From Triglochin maritima (taxonomy: Eukaryota; Streptophyta; Magnoliopsida; Alismatales; Juncaginaceae): 64,000 nucleotides of DNA. The notes beneath the pieces are model-generated. The model was not told where the DNA came from and ran no database searches. It saw only the letters and a program-made list of their open reading frames with translations. The stretch spans positions 5,084,001 to 5,148,000 of the forward strand of contig OY821775.1 of NCBI GenBank assembly GCA_963682175.1, written 5' to 3'. This document shows, one piece after another, positions 1 through 12,800 of this stretch. The translations under genes were made by a program, and so were the position numbers. Each line of letters opens with the position of its first letter. Positions within the stretch are counted from its first letter, which is position 1.

Positions 1-1353
1 CTCCCTCACTCGCCGCTTTTCGGGTTTTGGTGTCCCTTTTTGTAGGAGCGAATATCATATCGTGGAAATCTAAGAAGCAACCATAAGTATCCCTGTCAAA
101 GCGCGAAAGTTGAATACCTGCTCTAGCTTCTACATCAATTGATTTATCTTGGCTTCAGTTTTTATTAAAAAAAATTGGATTTATGACAATCTATATATAG
201 ACATTCATATGGCTGTGAATCATGTTTTTCATGCAAGGATGAAACAAATCGAACTCGTATACCATTTTGTTCGAGAGCGGGTGGCGTTAGGTTTGCTAAC
301 TACTACGTTTGCTCATTTGGAGGATGAATTAGTTCTGACCTCTTCTTCACCAAATCGCTTCCGAAGAAGCAGTTTGTATCACTGTTGCAAACTAGGTCTT
401 CCCCCGTGCCTAGTTTGAAGGCAGGTATTAGGAGTATTGGGTCGGTTGGTTGTAATGCCGTATGAGCCCAATTGAATGGTGAATCTATTTTACTTATCTA
501 TAATTAGGGACTTAATGGAGGTGATTATCCGGTTAAGCATTGATTATGTAACCCCTATATATATCAATGTGATTGAAGGCACACCAGTTGGTTGTGCTAG
601 GATTTCCTAAGTTGACGCTCAGATCTTGGGAGCTTCCCTCCATTCTTCTCTTGTACATCACTTGGATAAGTAACCTATTCCACAACAGTACTTCATAAAC
701 AAGCTTCTCAACTGTACAGTACGAATCAAATCCATCACTCAAATCACCAAAAACACACCAAAATAAATTGCAAGAAATTATTACAATTATCGTCCACATG
801 TATTATCAACAGACAGGTTATTATATCAAGTTACATTTATCAAAAATACCATGTACAAAACTACTCCTACAGTCCTATATCATGCTCAAGTGCTTAACGA
901 GCTCATACATCAAGTTAAGAAAACCGAAAGGATCGAACTTATTTCTTTCTTTCAGATTCAATGATATGCAGGAGTCAACCGATTTCCGTTCCAGCGATAT
1001 GCAAGAAATAAAGAGAGTAGATAAAAGACGATATCACAGCAAGAATCGATTCAGCCACCAACTACTATCTACTAGTACTACACTACCACCAATAAATTAA
1101 AACCACAGTTGGGGACCATGACACTTTGTAGCCACAAGATTTCTACTTTATGTCAGTCTGATCCTTTTCTCACCATCAAACACCAAATGATGATGTCAAT
1201 TATTGTTACATCCTGGTTCTCAATTTACAGATCTCACATAAAGAACAAAACAGGAGACAGAAGGTTAGGAAAAAAACAAAAGCATCCATACATATACTAG
1301 TCAATCAGGATTTTCCAACCACAGCCCTGTAAGTCCCATGCAGCAATTGGATT
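1..1353. other. 3' flank of APRR2, no gene recognised
   Basis: This AT-rich stretch lies downstream of the APRR2 stop codon. It contains only short open frames without family resemblance or codon structure. The part closest to 1354 is probably the 3' untranslated region. I see no RNA gene or clear repeat here. Confidence 0.5.
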
Positions 1354-4300
1354 TTACCTACCAGAAGTAGAGGAGGGAGGGATGGTGCGAATTCCCTGTC
1401 GATGTAGCTCCGCTATGATGGTGTCGATAGATGGCGGCTTAAGGCCCAATGGGAGGGGTAGCCATGGCTTGCTTATAGCTTCCTTCACCGCCTCATCAAT
1501 CACTTTATCTCCCTGCTTCAGAATAACACAGTTATATACTAAAAGATTGGTTGCATGCAATGTGATGTCATGATGTGAATTGGCAACAAGATTTATCAAG
1601 TAAATTGATCATCATTGACTTTGTTAGTGTTAGCCTCTGGTATTTGTTATAGCAGTTAGTTAAACAGGAAGTATTCCCTGGTTAAACACAAGTACAACAA
1701 AAGGAATGGCTGTTATCCAATTGTTGTAAAGTTTTTACTTTTCTTATGTAGAACAAAAGGCAAAGATGCTGTGGTCCTTTTTTTCCTTACAGAAAGAAGC
1801 ACTTACTGGAGCAAGAAAAATGTAGGTTTGTGGTCCATAGACATGATCTATCGATAAAAGTAATGGTGGAGTAGAGATCTTATTTCATTGTTATAGTTTC
1901 CTATAAGGAGAGACCTTGTTATGTGTCGATGTTCATTTTAACTGGATTGTTTTAGTTATGGATAAACAATCAAGAAAATATCACTGCTTTTTATGACTTG
2001 AGAATGAAGTTCCATTCTCTGATCATGAAATCGTTGCAAAAGATTTGGATTGACGAGTAGTATTACCAAATGGACATCGTATAAATTGCGTGTAGTCTGA
2101 TAGTGATCTTGTCCAGCTTGAAGGTAATAACTTTGAGGCTGAGTCTGCATTTTTAAGGGGAATAGATTAACATGTGTTAAAATGATATATATAACTATTT
2201 TTTAGTATCGATATCACATCAATATGAAAATGCGAAGGACCTGATTTTTTCTCGGGCATGATAAACAAGATTTTGAGAATGACTTACATGATTTGCTTGA
2301 GTAGAAACTGGCTGATCTTGAGAAAGAGCTGGACAGCCCCATGCATCAGCACACATCTAAAACACAGGATAACCAAATTATCTGTCAGTGCCGCACACTG
2401 TAATCGTCTATGCTGAAATTAAAAATGATACAATGAACTCATTAAGTGAAAACAATACCCTATTGAATGATTTCCAAGGCCAAGCCCCAGCTGATGGTTG
2501 CAATGTTTGATAGCCGTTATGTCCCCACATCTGACCGTTAGACGGATAGCAAGTAGGATGGCCCCATACATGATACCCCTGATTCTGCACGAAACCGTAA
2601 TTGGGATGAACCGGAGGAAAGGCAACAAGTGGTTTGAGCGCATACACTCTAGACGGGGTATCCCTATGCTGAGGCCATCTCCTCATATCATCTTTCGGCA
2701 ATATGTGTCGTTTGTTCATTCTATATTTCTGAACATAAAAGACCAAAATAAATTGGCAGAAACAAAATTAAGAAGGATGACCATTAAATTTTAACTCTTA
2801 CTTGCAAGTGACTAGCTACATTGTGTCTTGTTAGGCCTTCCACTTTCATCAAATCAAGAATCTTTGAAGGGATAGCCTGATCGATGCCGAGTTGGTCGAC
2901 AGCTTGAACAAATCGTCTATGGAGCTCTGGTGTCCAATCAACCTGAATGAACAGGAAACATAATTAAATGCAAAAGAATGATCGAAAAGGTTCAAATTCA
3001 GGTTAAGACATCGCGGTACTACCTTTGATCCTTTCATCTTTTTCTTGTTAGACTTGCTATTTTGAGCATCCATATTACAACGGGAGGAAGAAGTTTTTCT
3101 TGTTTGGTGGCTTTTGATGGGTACTTTGTTTGCTCCATGTTTAGAAGCGGGAGGCATGGAACATTCTTTAGGATCGTAATTCCCATCTTTTTTAGTTTCT
3201 TTAACTGAATTAACCTCCTCTTCGGCTTCAGCTGCTTCTACATGCATAGATACATGTTCAGAAGGATCAGCATCACCAGCTGAATGAAGGTTTGTGTTGT
3301 CGACGGATTTTGTATCGGAACAGCTAAACATCTGGTCACCGCTATCATTGAAATGCATTTTTTCTCGGCAATTTCCACTTTCGGGCAACCGGCCACCCTG
3401 TTCCTGTTTTGGAGTTGAGGGTTCTGTGAATCTGTCAACCACCATTGGGACTCCATGCTCTTTGCTTTGATCACCAAGTCCATCATTGTTTTCAGGAGTT
3501 AGGTGGTTATCAATTTCAAAATGTACGTTGTCAGACTCCATGGAAAACATCGAAGATACGGTTTCTTTGATGGGCTCGAGCGATTTCGAGAGTGCATTGC
3601 TCCCTGCATTGAAGGCCTGCCAATGCATTTAGAAATTATTCTTCAAATTTTTAATAAAAAGACCCAAAAAATCATGATTAGCATCCTTCAATAAACCCCA
3701 CACCTTGTGCACAACATGCTGCCACATATTCCTGAGTTTTTCTTCTGAAAGTGGTTTCTGAAGAAATTCTGCTGCTCCAAGCTGAAAATAGTAGACTATA
3801 TGAGTGCTTTCATGAGGTATTTGATGCTTCTTTTGGATTCTAAAATTTTGAAAAAGAAAAACTGATTAGGGTGGAAAGATTTTATTTCTTATTAGTGCTA
3901 GAAGTAGAACTCACTGCTATGCATTTCATCATGGTGCTCAAACAGTGAACACTTGAAACCACTGCAACATATAGTTCACATTGAAAAGATTATTAACTAT
4001 GGTTTAATTCTAGTGAAATAGATCATAAGTAATTCGAGCAAAAACGGAAGAAAAAAAACTCACTGATTGTTGGAAAGCCTCTGGCCATTTGAAGAAACCT
4101 GAAGGTGTTGTTGCTGTCTTTGGTGTCAACCTGTTATGTACTAAAGTTACGTAAGGACATTTCATATATGGTATCTTAAACTCCTCTGGATATTAAAAGA
4201 AAATGTGCAAATGAGGCATTGTTGTTTGTTACCTCCACTATAGCAACATGGAAGTTATTTGTCTTATTTGATATTGCTTCCAATGCTTCATTCTCATCTT

Positions 4301-4726
4301 TGAGTAAAAAAACTGCAACAGACGAAGTTCATGAAGTTAAAGATCATTAATTCTTAAGTACCGATAGGTTTTTCGTTAAGAACTGTAGTTGATTTTTCAA
4401 CTGCACTAGATTTTTCAGGCATATCTGAAAATTTGCGAGTTATTGGACATAACAAAACTTCAAAGACAAAAATCTGTAAGCTTTGGCATATTGTTGTGCA
4501 ATAAGATCCTTACTTTAGAAACTCATATCAAAATCTTACCAATATAATCCATGTTTTCGAGTTTTGCTTTGATCTCGGCCGTGGAAGCCTTGTCGCTGTG
4601 GAGGAGTAGAAGAACCTTCAGCCCTTTAGGGAAATCTTTCCATCCAACAAAATCATTTGGCTTCTCATCTCCATGTAAGCTAGGGGCCTCATGATCAGCT
4701 TCCAATTTACCCCCACACATGTCCAT
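1354..4726 (-). CDS. APRR2: Two-component response regulator-like APRR2 (pseudo-receiver + GARP/Myb)
   Basis: Nuclear transcription factor of the APRR2 family; relatives are linked to chloroplast and fruit pigmentation. Eleven coding exons splice in phase: 4726-4540, 4312-4233, 4130-4064, 3961-3915, 3781-3704, 3616-3023, 2942-2802, 2728-2459, 2356-2288, 2144-2067 and 1512-1354. Together they give 1770 bases, or 589 aa. Residues about 25-145 form the receiver-like domain. Its acceptor position reads HVAIVEV, with Glu (about residue 89) where true regulators have the phospho-Asp, while the late Lys (LQKPLSEEK, about 136) is kept. A low-complexity acidic/Ser-rich linker follows. Residues about 347-405 are the GARP Myb-like DNA-binding domain ([19 protein letters not shown], then [14 protein letters not shown]). 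The C-terminus carries the family motif [13 protein letters not shown]. The ATG at 4726 is chosen because the family motif [13 protein letters not shown] starts about 28 residues later. No defect is seen. Confidence 0.93.
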
Positions 4727-5260
4727 ATCCTACTGAATCCATTAAAAAAAGTCTGACATGCTGAATCCAATAAAATATTAATCACCAAAGCAAATAGAAT
4801 ATACTCACTCACTCAACAACCAATCAACCATGCATGTTTTTAGAACATGATCACATAAACAAACAAGTGACCTCAAATCTATGTAAAATCACGTTAGATG
4901 CACAGATCCATGCATGGGAGCCAAGATCCAACAGTAGAAAGAAAACACTTTGAACAAATCATGATGATGTTAATAATAAGTTGAAAAGACCAGAGAAAGC
5001 ATTATTGGGATCTCCACATGGACATGAATGCAGCAGTGGAAAGATGAGGAGGATATGCTGAAAGATGCACCTTAACACCAAAAGCAAAGATCTCCAGCTT
5101 TTGCTGAAAGAATCAAATCACCATTCAAGTGCTCTCTCTCTCTCTCTCTCTCTCTCTCCCCCTCCCTCCCTTTCCAATTACCACAGTGGGGTATTTTTCT
5201 TTCTTTCTTTGCAGAAGAGAGAGAAAGAGATGGAGGTTGTGTTGTTGACAGTATATATGT
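4727..5260 (-). promoter_or_regulatory. 5' leader/promoter region of APRR2
   Basis: The region upstream of the APRR2 start probably holds the 5' untranslated exon(s) and core promoter. It contains a pure CT/GA microsatellite (see separate entry). Pyrimidine/purine tracts of this type are common in plant 5' leaders. No exact transcription start can be read from the sequence. Confidence 0.4.
5132..5158. repeat. (CT)n microsatellite
   Basis: About 13 uninterrupted CT units, followed by a C-rich pyrimidine tract to about 5172. On the APRR2 strand it is a GA repeat about 410 bases upstream of the start codon, so it probably lies in the leader or promoter. Confidence 0.95.
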
Positions 5261-5692
5261 AGATGTAGGATACAGTTGTGGCTTGGCATGTATTGTTGTT
5301 ATCAGTTGGTTCAGTAGACAATAATGCAAACAGAAACCAACATCTAATCCCAACTACAGAACACAAGCATACTTTCGAAAACATGAAGGGGGAAAAAATT
5401 AAATGTCTGAGAATAAATATAAGCTGCAATTGCCCATTCATGCATGCTTGCATGTAGAGAACAGAACCATGATTGCTATTGCTAGTGTACATTGGGACCA
5501 GAGGATTGTCTGAATTAATGAATAAAATATGACAAAAAATGCACAAATATATATCAACAATGTAAAATGTAGTTTTAATATTTTTATATGTCATACAATA
5601 ACACGACCACGTCCATTTCCAGAAGAGCAAAAATGTATTGTTTCTTTCTTTCTTTTGGATTTTAATGGGCAAAAGCTGAATGATTTTTTTAA

Positions 5693-6258
5693 GGAAAAAT
5701 TTTCAAAATAATAAGTTTAAAATAAAAAATTAGAAGAATATGCACGTTAAAAACTTAATTGGTAAAGTACGCACATTAAAAACGGCACCTGTGATACCGT
5801 TTTCATTAACTAAAAACGACATCACTGATGCCGTTTTTATCATAAATGAAAACGGCATCAGTGATGTCGTTTTTACCTGGGTAAAAAAAAACTGAGATCC
5901 TGTGTGTTTATATGAAAATAACGCTATAAAAATGGAAATCTGATATGCTATTTTTTTCCTAAACGTAATTCTTGTGGGGTAAAATATACATTGGGAGATT
6001 TGTTGAGTTTGTGCGGGGGTGGCAGGGGGCGGCAGCCCCTGCGGGGGACGTTTTTTTTATAGCGTTATTTTCATATAAAACACAGGATCTCAGATTTTTT
6101 TTTACCCAGGTAAAAACGACATCACTGATGCCGTTTTTAGTTAATGAAAACGGCATCACATGTGTCGTTTTTAATGTACATACTTTACCAATTAAGATTT
6201 TAACGTGCATATTCTTCCAATTTTTTATTTTAAACTTATTATTTTGAATTTTTTTCCT
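5693..6258. mobile_element. Foldback (long inverted-repeat) element with CGGCATCA/TGATGCCG modules
   Basis: The two halves are near-perfect reverse complements. The left arm (about 5693-5935) starts AAAAATTTTCAAAATAATAA. The right arm (about 6050-6258) ends with its imperfect complement. Inside each arm are repeated short palindromic modules with the core CGGCATCAGTGATG and variants, joined by T/A tracts. The loop of about 115 bases contains a GC-rich imperfect hairpin (CAGGGGCTGC-like, about 6020-6045). There is no coding capacity. The terminal sequence matches that of the element at 54.83 kb, so I place both in one non-autonomous family, probably Mutator-like. No convincing target-site duplication was found. 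Confidence 0.8.
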
Positions 6259-7434
6259 TTTCTAAACTATCTACACTTTTATACGATTAAGTAGAAACGA
6301 CCTTTCTATCATTTGTAGCAAAGGTAAGACTGCGTACATCGAATTCCTTTACTACCTAGGATGGGATCCCATTTAGTTTTGTAAAAGAATTTGATTCCTT
6401 GAATTAGCGTACCAACTTAACCTCCAATTATTACTCAACGATAACATTCATTCTCTTTTTTTGAATTTATCTCCTCCACTACCAATTCTATTTCAAAATC
6501 TCAAACATACGAATGATACTTCGATCTTTAATCTTGATTCTTGACTATCCCATGATAAACTATTTTCTAACTGAGCTAATCCCAACATAACATTCATTTT
6601 CAAAGCAAATAAAGAAGAAGAAAAAACATGTAACATGATTACAAGTGATTGTACAGACTTTTTTTCTGACGGAGTGCAAAACTAGGCAGACTAATACCTC
6701 AACGTCGGATTGTACATACTTCAACCTATGGAAAAACAACAAAACAAGACAATTAAGCTCTGGGATTTGGTTTAAGGTCTTCAACTTGCCACGTAAGTAG
6801 AAAGTGTTTATTGGACCCACATTCATCACGTGGCACACGGGATAACATCACGAGCGGAAATTAAAAACAAAAAACAACAAAAAAAATATTCAAGAATCGA
6901 AACTACACACATTTTTCATTTATTAATTTGGTCCATTTTTTTCAGCAACAGAAGTGGAAGAAACAGAGGAGTGGAGCGTAGATCCCAAACAATGTAATTT
7001 GTATAGGTATCTGAACAGTGATGTGGTTGTTTTGTGATCATCAACACCTCCGAATTGAAAAAAGGTAGTTGGGAATTAATTCGTATCATCAAGAATTTAA
7101 TATGGACCTATAACATCTTTAATAACCCCTCCAGTCCTATCCTTTATTCTCACAAGTCTGTCAACAACAAAGCTATGGATTTTCCTTACCATACATGGCA
7201 CATCTCATTTATGCATTCAACCCACTTCCAGACTTCCATTCATAGACGGAGAAAAAGCAATACACATAAAAAAGTTTTCTTCTGAAAGAGAAATGTTGCA
7301 ATATTATCCCAAGTCAATGTGCCCTTATCTACAATTTGGCTTTGTCTCATTGGATTAGTGTGAAAAACCATTTCCCTCCAAAGGAGGTTAGAGGATAAGT
7401 GGAAACATATGGAAAGTAGAGATCATGATATATT
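6259..7434. other. Intergenic DNA, nothing recognised
   Basis: This is AT-rich sequence between the foldback element and the hAT-like MITE. Short open frames on both strands show no family resemblance. I found no tRNA-like boxes, terminal repeats or tandem arrays. Confidence 0.5.
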
Positions 7435-7789
7435 CACTGTTTTAAAAACCGGACCGGCCGGTTCAACCGGTTCAACCGTGAACCGGTGGCTGGTCCGGTC
7501 CGATAAAGCCCAAAAACCGGAAATTGCATTGAACCGGCTTGAACCGGTGGTTCGACCGGTCGAACCGGTTGAACCGGCCGGTTCAACCCGGTTCAGACTG
7601 GTTCAACCTCAAATTTTGTGTATTTTTAATTTTAATTTACCTAAACTCTTTCTTATGTACCTAAATTTCTTATTTGGATATTTATATTTATTTATTTAAT
7701 TATTTATGACGTCACCGGTTCAACCCCAGTTCAACCTTTGAACCTTTAAGAATTCCGGTTCGACGTCTGGTTCAGTTCTGAAACTCATG
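7435..7789. mobile_element. hAT-like MITE rich in CCGGTTCAACCGG motifs
   Basis: The 355-bp element starts CACTGTTTTAAAAACCGGAC and ends with an imperfect complement (about 13 of 21 positions). It is flanked on both sides by the identical 8-bp sequence GATATATT (7427-7434 and 7790-7797). An 8-bp duplication is the hallmark of hAT transposition. The first 150 bases are a dense array of CCGGTTCAACCGG palindromes. It has no transposase coding region, so it would depend on an autonomous hAT elsewhere. Confidence 0.82.
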
Positions 7790-7797
7790 GATATATT

Positions 7798-8826
7798 ACA
7801 CGTACCTGTAACTTTTTCCTCATTTGTATGGGAAATATGGTACACCATTAAGAGGTGAAGATGGCCCAACTTAGTCTGAGAAAACAGATTACCATGTACT
7901 CTTCAATTTCAGTTAGAGCCACTAATTTGAATTTTAGTGGAGTCTTATGTCTTTATTATCTTATGTAATTAACTAATTTATGGGACACGTTGGTAGGTAC
8001 CAATCTTGACTCATCCGACATATCCCATACGAAAATTTAGTCATAGGCATAGTGATAAAGTTGGCTCCATGAGACCATACAGACTACAGTCAGTCAGTAC
8101 ACATAGTCACATACCCTTGCCATGATGCCATCATATCCTTCTAGAAAACTCTCTAAAATATGATAAGTATCTTGTATTATTGTACAAGACACTTATGTAT
8201 CAATCAGAAGAAAATTATAGAAACCTTTCTGGAAAAAAAATGAACCAAAACAAAAACAGATTTTACTTCATATGACTTCCGGCCAAGGGAGCAGATTTTT
8301 GAATTTCAAAACAGCATATATGAAAATAATGTGTTGCCAGCCCTAAAATGGCACTAAAGACTTGCATTGCACCCCACTTGTATAGATGGGAGAATCCAAC
8401 TAGGTGTGGTGAGTTAGTGCTTGATGCTTTATCAACATCTAAAAGTTTATAAAAAGATCTGTGAAATTAAGCAATCTATGCGAAGCAAAAATTAATCTAT
8501 GGGCAGCCTAATCCAAGGAATATTGTGCTTATTAATCTCAAGAGTACCTAAAATATCTAGTCTACTTCGAGGGGAAAATACAAACTCCAGCACAAGGAGA
8601 TGAACAAGAAATTTGGAAACAATGGTATGATGTTAGTTTGTCTTACACTTTGTACATGGTTTTGTCCCTGAACTTATGTTGATGTTTGAGTTACTGTGGG
8701 GCTGTGGGCCTCAAAACAAGCACACCCACTAGCATTCTTTTGACACACTTGGAAGCAAGGTGTCCACTAGGTAAGTTATTCAATCTTGTATGTTTTGGTG
8801 CAAGTTGAAAAGATGCATGCCATTCT
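7798..8826. other. Intergenic DNA, nothing recognised
   Basis: This is AT-rich sequence between the MITE and the first SINE copy. I see no coding pattern, inverted repeat or RNA gene. Confidence 0.5.
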
Positions 8827-9016
8827 GTTTTTTTTTGTTGACCCATAATTTTCCGGTACCCACCTCTACTTAGAAATAGATAGGCTGTGGCTCCAAATTG
8901 AGGGTGGTCCAAACCATTTTCACCGGAACACATTTGCATTAAATAAAGTGTCAAGATTCGATCTTGTGACCTAAGGTGTGTGAAATCACTCACCCAACCA
9001 ACTCGACAGCGTCCCG
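8827..9016 (-). mobile_element. tRNA-derived SINE, copy 1 (diverged)
   Basis: Read on the minus strand, this copy has a tRNA-like head with an A-box (CGAGTTGGTTGGGTGAG) and a B-box (AAGATCGAATC). The tail follows the other two copies and ends in a poly(A) run (T run at about 8828-8836 on the plus strand). It is the most diverged of the three copies and has no clear target duplication, so it is probably the oldest. Confidence 0.85.
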
Positions 9017-9100
9017 CGGGACACATCACCGTTGTGATTGCTTGAGGAATCTCCAAAAGAAAATATATGATGTCTAACTATCCCTTTATTCTGATAACTT

Positions 9101-9294
9101 TTTTTTTGATGACCCAGAATTCCCCGACACCCGCCCCCACTTGGGACAAACGGGTTGCGGCTCCAAACTGGGGGTGATTCAACACCATTTTCACCAGAAC
9201 GCATTAGCATTAAATAAAGTGTCTTGCTGGGATTTGATCTTGTGATCTAAGGTTCGTGAACCCACGTACCTAACCAACTCGGTTGCGTCCCAGA
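9101..9294 (-). mobile_element. tRNA-derived SINE, copy 2, with 18-bp target-site duplication
   Basis: The element runs on the minus strand from GGGACGCAACCGAGTTGG (A-box region) through the B-box (ATCAAATCCC) to a poly(A) tail (T run beginning at 9101). It is flanked by identical 18-bp copies of CCTTTATTCTGATAACTT at 9083-9100 and 9295-9312. A long duplication plus poly(A) tail is the signature of L1-driven reverse-transcription insertion. SINEs encode no protein; an RNA polymerase III transcript from the internal A/B boxes is the expected product. Confidence 0.95.
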
Positions 9295-9312
9295 CCTTTA
9301 TTCTGATAACTT

Positions 9313-9845
9313 CACCAACCACTGTTTGTTTGTTTGTTTTTCTTGGTTGTATTTTTACATGTTTCATCAGAAATTACGGTGAATTGTACACTTGGATTTT
9401 TTACTGGGGAAAAAAAGTCTCTAGAATATCACATAAAAACATTTTCAGTGAGAAAAGACATTTAAACAATGATTTTTTAAGCTTGTCCCTTCTGGTCATG
9501 GTTTTTAAAAACTTTAAGAGAAAACTGATTAACCCAAAGTTTCTGTAAAGAGATAACTCAAAAGAGGAGTTAACAATCATGCACTTCACCTCAGGTCACT
9601 ATCTAACAGAAGTAACAGCACCAAGAGGAATTCCTAACCAACAGCCTGTGATGCTCATTGCAGAAGTAAAGAAATAATGCCATTTGCACTAATCTGTTTC
9701 AGACAAGGAATTTACAGGTTGGATTTACATCAGCTCGGAATAAACCATGAAGGGATGCCATCTGAATAAACTCTCCACCTAACAGTTCAGCTGTTGAATT
9801 TGGTGATCGTCATGGTTATGAAAGCCATTTATATGTCATTCTCAC
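9313..9845. other. 3' flank of the PMT gene
   Basis: This stretch includes the likely 3' untranslated region of the minus-strand PMT gene (nearest 9845). No further gene or repeat was recognised. Confidence 0.5.
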
Positions 9846-12800
9846 TCACCAAGATGTTTCATTGCCTCCACTTCCAACCCAATACGTTTTAACAGCTACT
9901 AATACCTTTTTAGGAACAGTAGGGCCATCCTCATGATCCAAAATCTTTACATTCCATTTCATACCCCTTGCCATTTTCATCACCTTCATCACAACATCAA
10001 CACCATCACGGAATACGACCGCACCCTCAGGACGTAAAATTCGGTCCACTTCTAGAAGAACATCTTCTATTTTACACCTGCTCAAATCATCGGAACAATA
10101 ATTGCAAGTTAACACAAGGCCCACAAATCAGATAGAATACGCAAGAAAACCCAGAAGAGAAACATCTATGACAAGGACCTTCCTACTAGTTGATGAACCA
10201 ACTGAAATGACTAAATTCGTAAAAAGGTCTTCAAGATTTGTAGTTAAGAATTTTACTTGTTCTTGAATAAGCTGAAGACACCATTGGCATGAATGAAGTC
10301 ATATGCCCTTGGGTATGTAGAGAAAGCTTCACACCTGAAACCACAAAAAATGGTCAAATTCATGTTCAATCAAATAAATAGACCTGAAAGTCAGTCAACA
10401 CAAAAGAATATTAGAGATCTGAATTGCAAAAGCTCGAAGTGCTACAGTTATTATCAAAATGGGAATCGAGCAATGACACAACAGCTGTGCAACCTGTATT
10501 GATGAATTCACAATTTGATTTGTTCATGGATAGGATAGCTGGCAATATATGAGTTCACAAGGAGCAGGAGGAACTAGATTTAAATTCTATTATACTGTAC
10601 TTTCATTCATCATTTTAGACATACGGACAGTAGCATTTGGATTCTTGATTGTCACACCAACTCAGCTGATAATATCAATCTAAGGGCTCTACACTATTTA
10701 AACAATGGTCCTGTTAGTTGGTAGCATTACTCCGACATTGGCCAGAGTTAAGTTCAAATACCAAACTAATTATAGATAGCTCAGTCATTTAATTTCAATT
10801 GAACCGAGACGGTGGGGCGGTGGGCTTGATGATTGCTTGACTACTTAACTGAATCAAAACTAACCAGATTCAACACAGGAACTGTAGCTTGAGAAAGAAG
10901 AGTCCATACCAATCATGATATATACCGATCAGACCTCGTTCATATATAACACCCAAAGTATCTCTTTTGGATATGGTAGGAACAACATTCATGACCCATG
11001 AATTCGAAGATTCAATTGCTGCAGCGAAACCTCCAAACCCAGCATTCATATCCATCATGTTCCGATATCTCAATGTGCCAAGTAGCTCATTAATCTTCTT
11101 ATATTTAGCAACTCGCTTCTTCCATATTTTGTTGTCATTTTTATAATCCTTTGCTGTGACTCCTGGAATGTATCCTTTAGCTATTCTTGGAGGGACATCA
11201 AAGAGTCTATCTGGAAATGTTTTCAATTGTCCTCCAGCAACTTCATCTGGACTACCAACTTCAGGTAGTGGAGTGATGCAATTTGTCATTTGACTGTACC
11301 TGTAAGAAACAAAAATAAAAAACAATCAAACTTGGGGGAAAAAATCAAATTCAGGATGGATCAATAATGGTCAATACCAGATGATTTTAAGCTAAATGGG
11401 AAGAATAGCCAACGAAAGTGACCACACAAAGATTTAGAGGAAAACAAAACATAAATCTCACACATGAAGATGTCATAGCCAATAGGCGGTCATAAACTTT
11501 TTACTATGGAACTGTCAGCAGATCAGCATATATAGATCCGATCAACTATAAATGTTTTGATAATTTTAGAAAATCTCAGATACAAAATAAACTATGGGAA
11601 CAATCATAAAGCCCTTAACAGTGAAAAAGGGAACGAAACACGGTGTCCAAAATAGTTACAAAATTGAAATTGACGTACTATGTTAGTAGGTTTTATAGCT
11701 CGCAACTTTTCATTTTCATTTTCATTAATTTGCAAACACATCAGTCTTGTTATCAAAATATATTTTAATACAATAAGATTTTCAGATTGAAACACATGCT
11801 TCGATAAATACAACAAGAAATATAAACTCCTACGTTTTCCTTGAAATCATAGGAAACTTCACAAGAAAACCAAATGAGAGAAGAAAAAAAACTTTGGAAG
11901 TCATTAATACTAGGTTATCTTCACTAAAGATAGAATTGAAGACATCCAATTTTTGTGCGTGCACAATTAGTCTGTACATGCAGACAAGGGTGTAATGCAG
12001 TATAGGTTTGAAATAACGCCAATACAATATTACAAGATAAACACATGCCTAAAGATTTGGAGCACAATACTCAGAAGTGATTCAACGCAAGATTGTAAAT
12101 TCAAATGGATGAGATTATGTAAATATTATGCCTGATGTAGTATACCATGTCACAGCTTGAAAATTATGCAACTAAAATAAGTAAATGGGTCTGATTGAAG
12201 AAGCAGCATAAGCATCTTGATTGCTACAGTATGACAACCATATAGAAAGTTAGAAACGCTGAGAAAACACAAAACTTACCAGATATCATCATCTTTCTTG
12301 GAGTCGCACATCCTAACAGCCTTATTCTCTCGTCTCTTTTGGCATGAAGCTGCATTTTTCTTCTTCTTCCAAATGGCTATATCGCCCTTTTCATACATTT
12401 TTTCCCAGCAAAGAAGTTCAACCAACTCCTCAATATGTTCCTGTTCTTTCTGAACTTCTTCTTTTGTTCTCTTCCATGTCATGTAGTAGGTCTTCCAATT
12501 AATAGGAGGACCCGACAATATCCAGTACCCCCCAGGTCTAAGAACACGATCTACTTCCATCATGTACATACCATCTACATGAGAGTATCAATTACCATCA
12601 ATAACAAGTAGTCTACAAGGTGAGATTCTCTTACCACTACAATCAAGAGGCTGCCCTTCATTTGAAACTTTTAATAGCATGTGGCATATAAAACATGGCA
12701 TTAGCAAAGATTTACAGCGCAATCTTATGTTGAACACTTAAATGGAAAATAAAGATGAAAAGAAAAGGTGCTCTTCACTAATTCCAAATGCTGAATTCCA

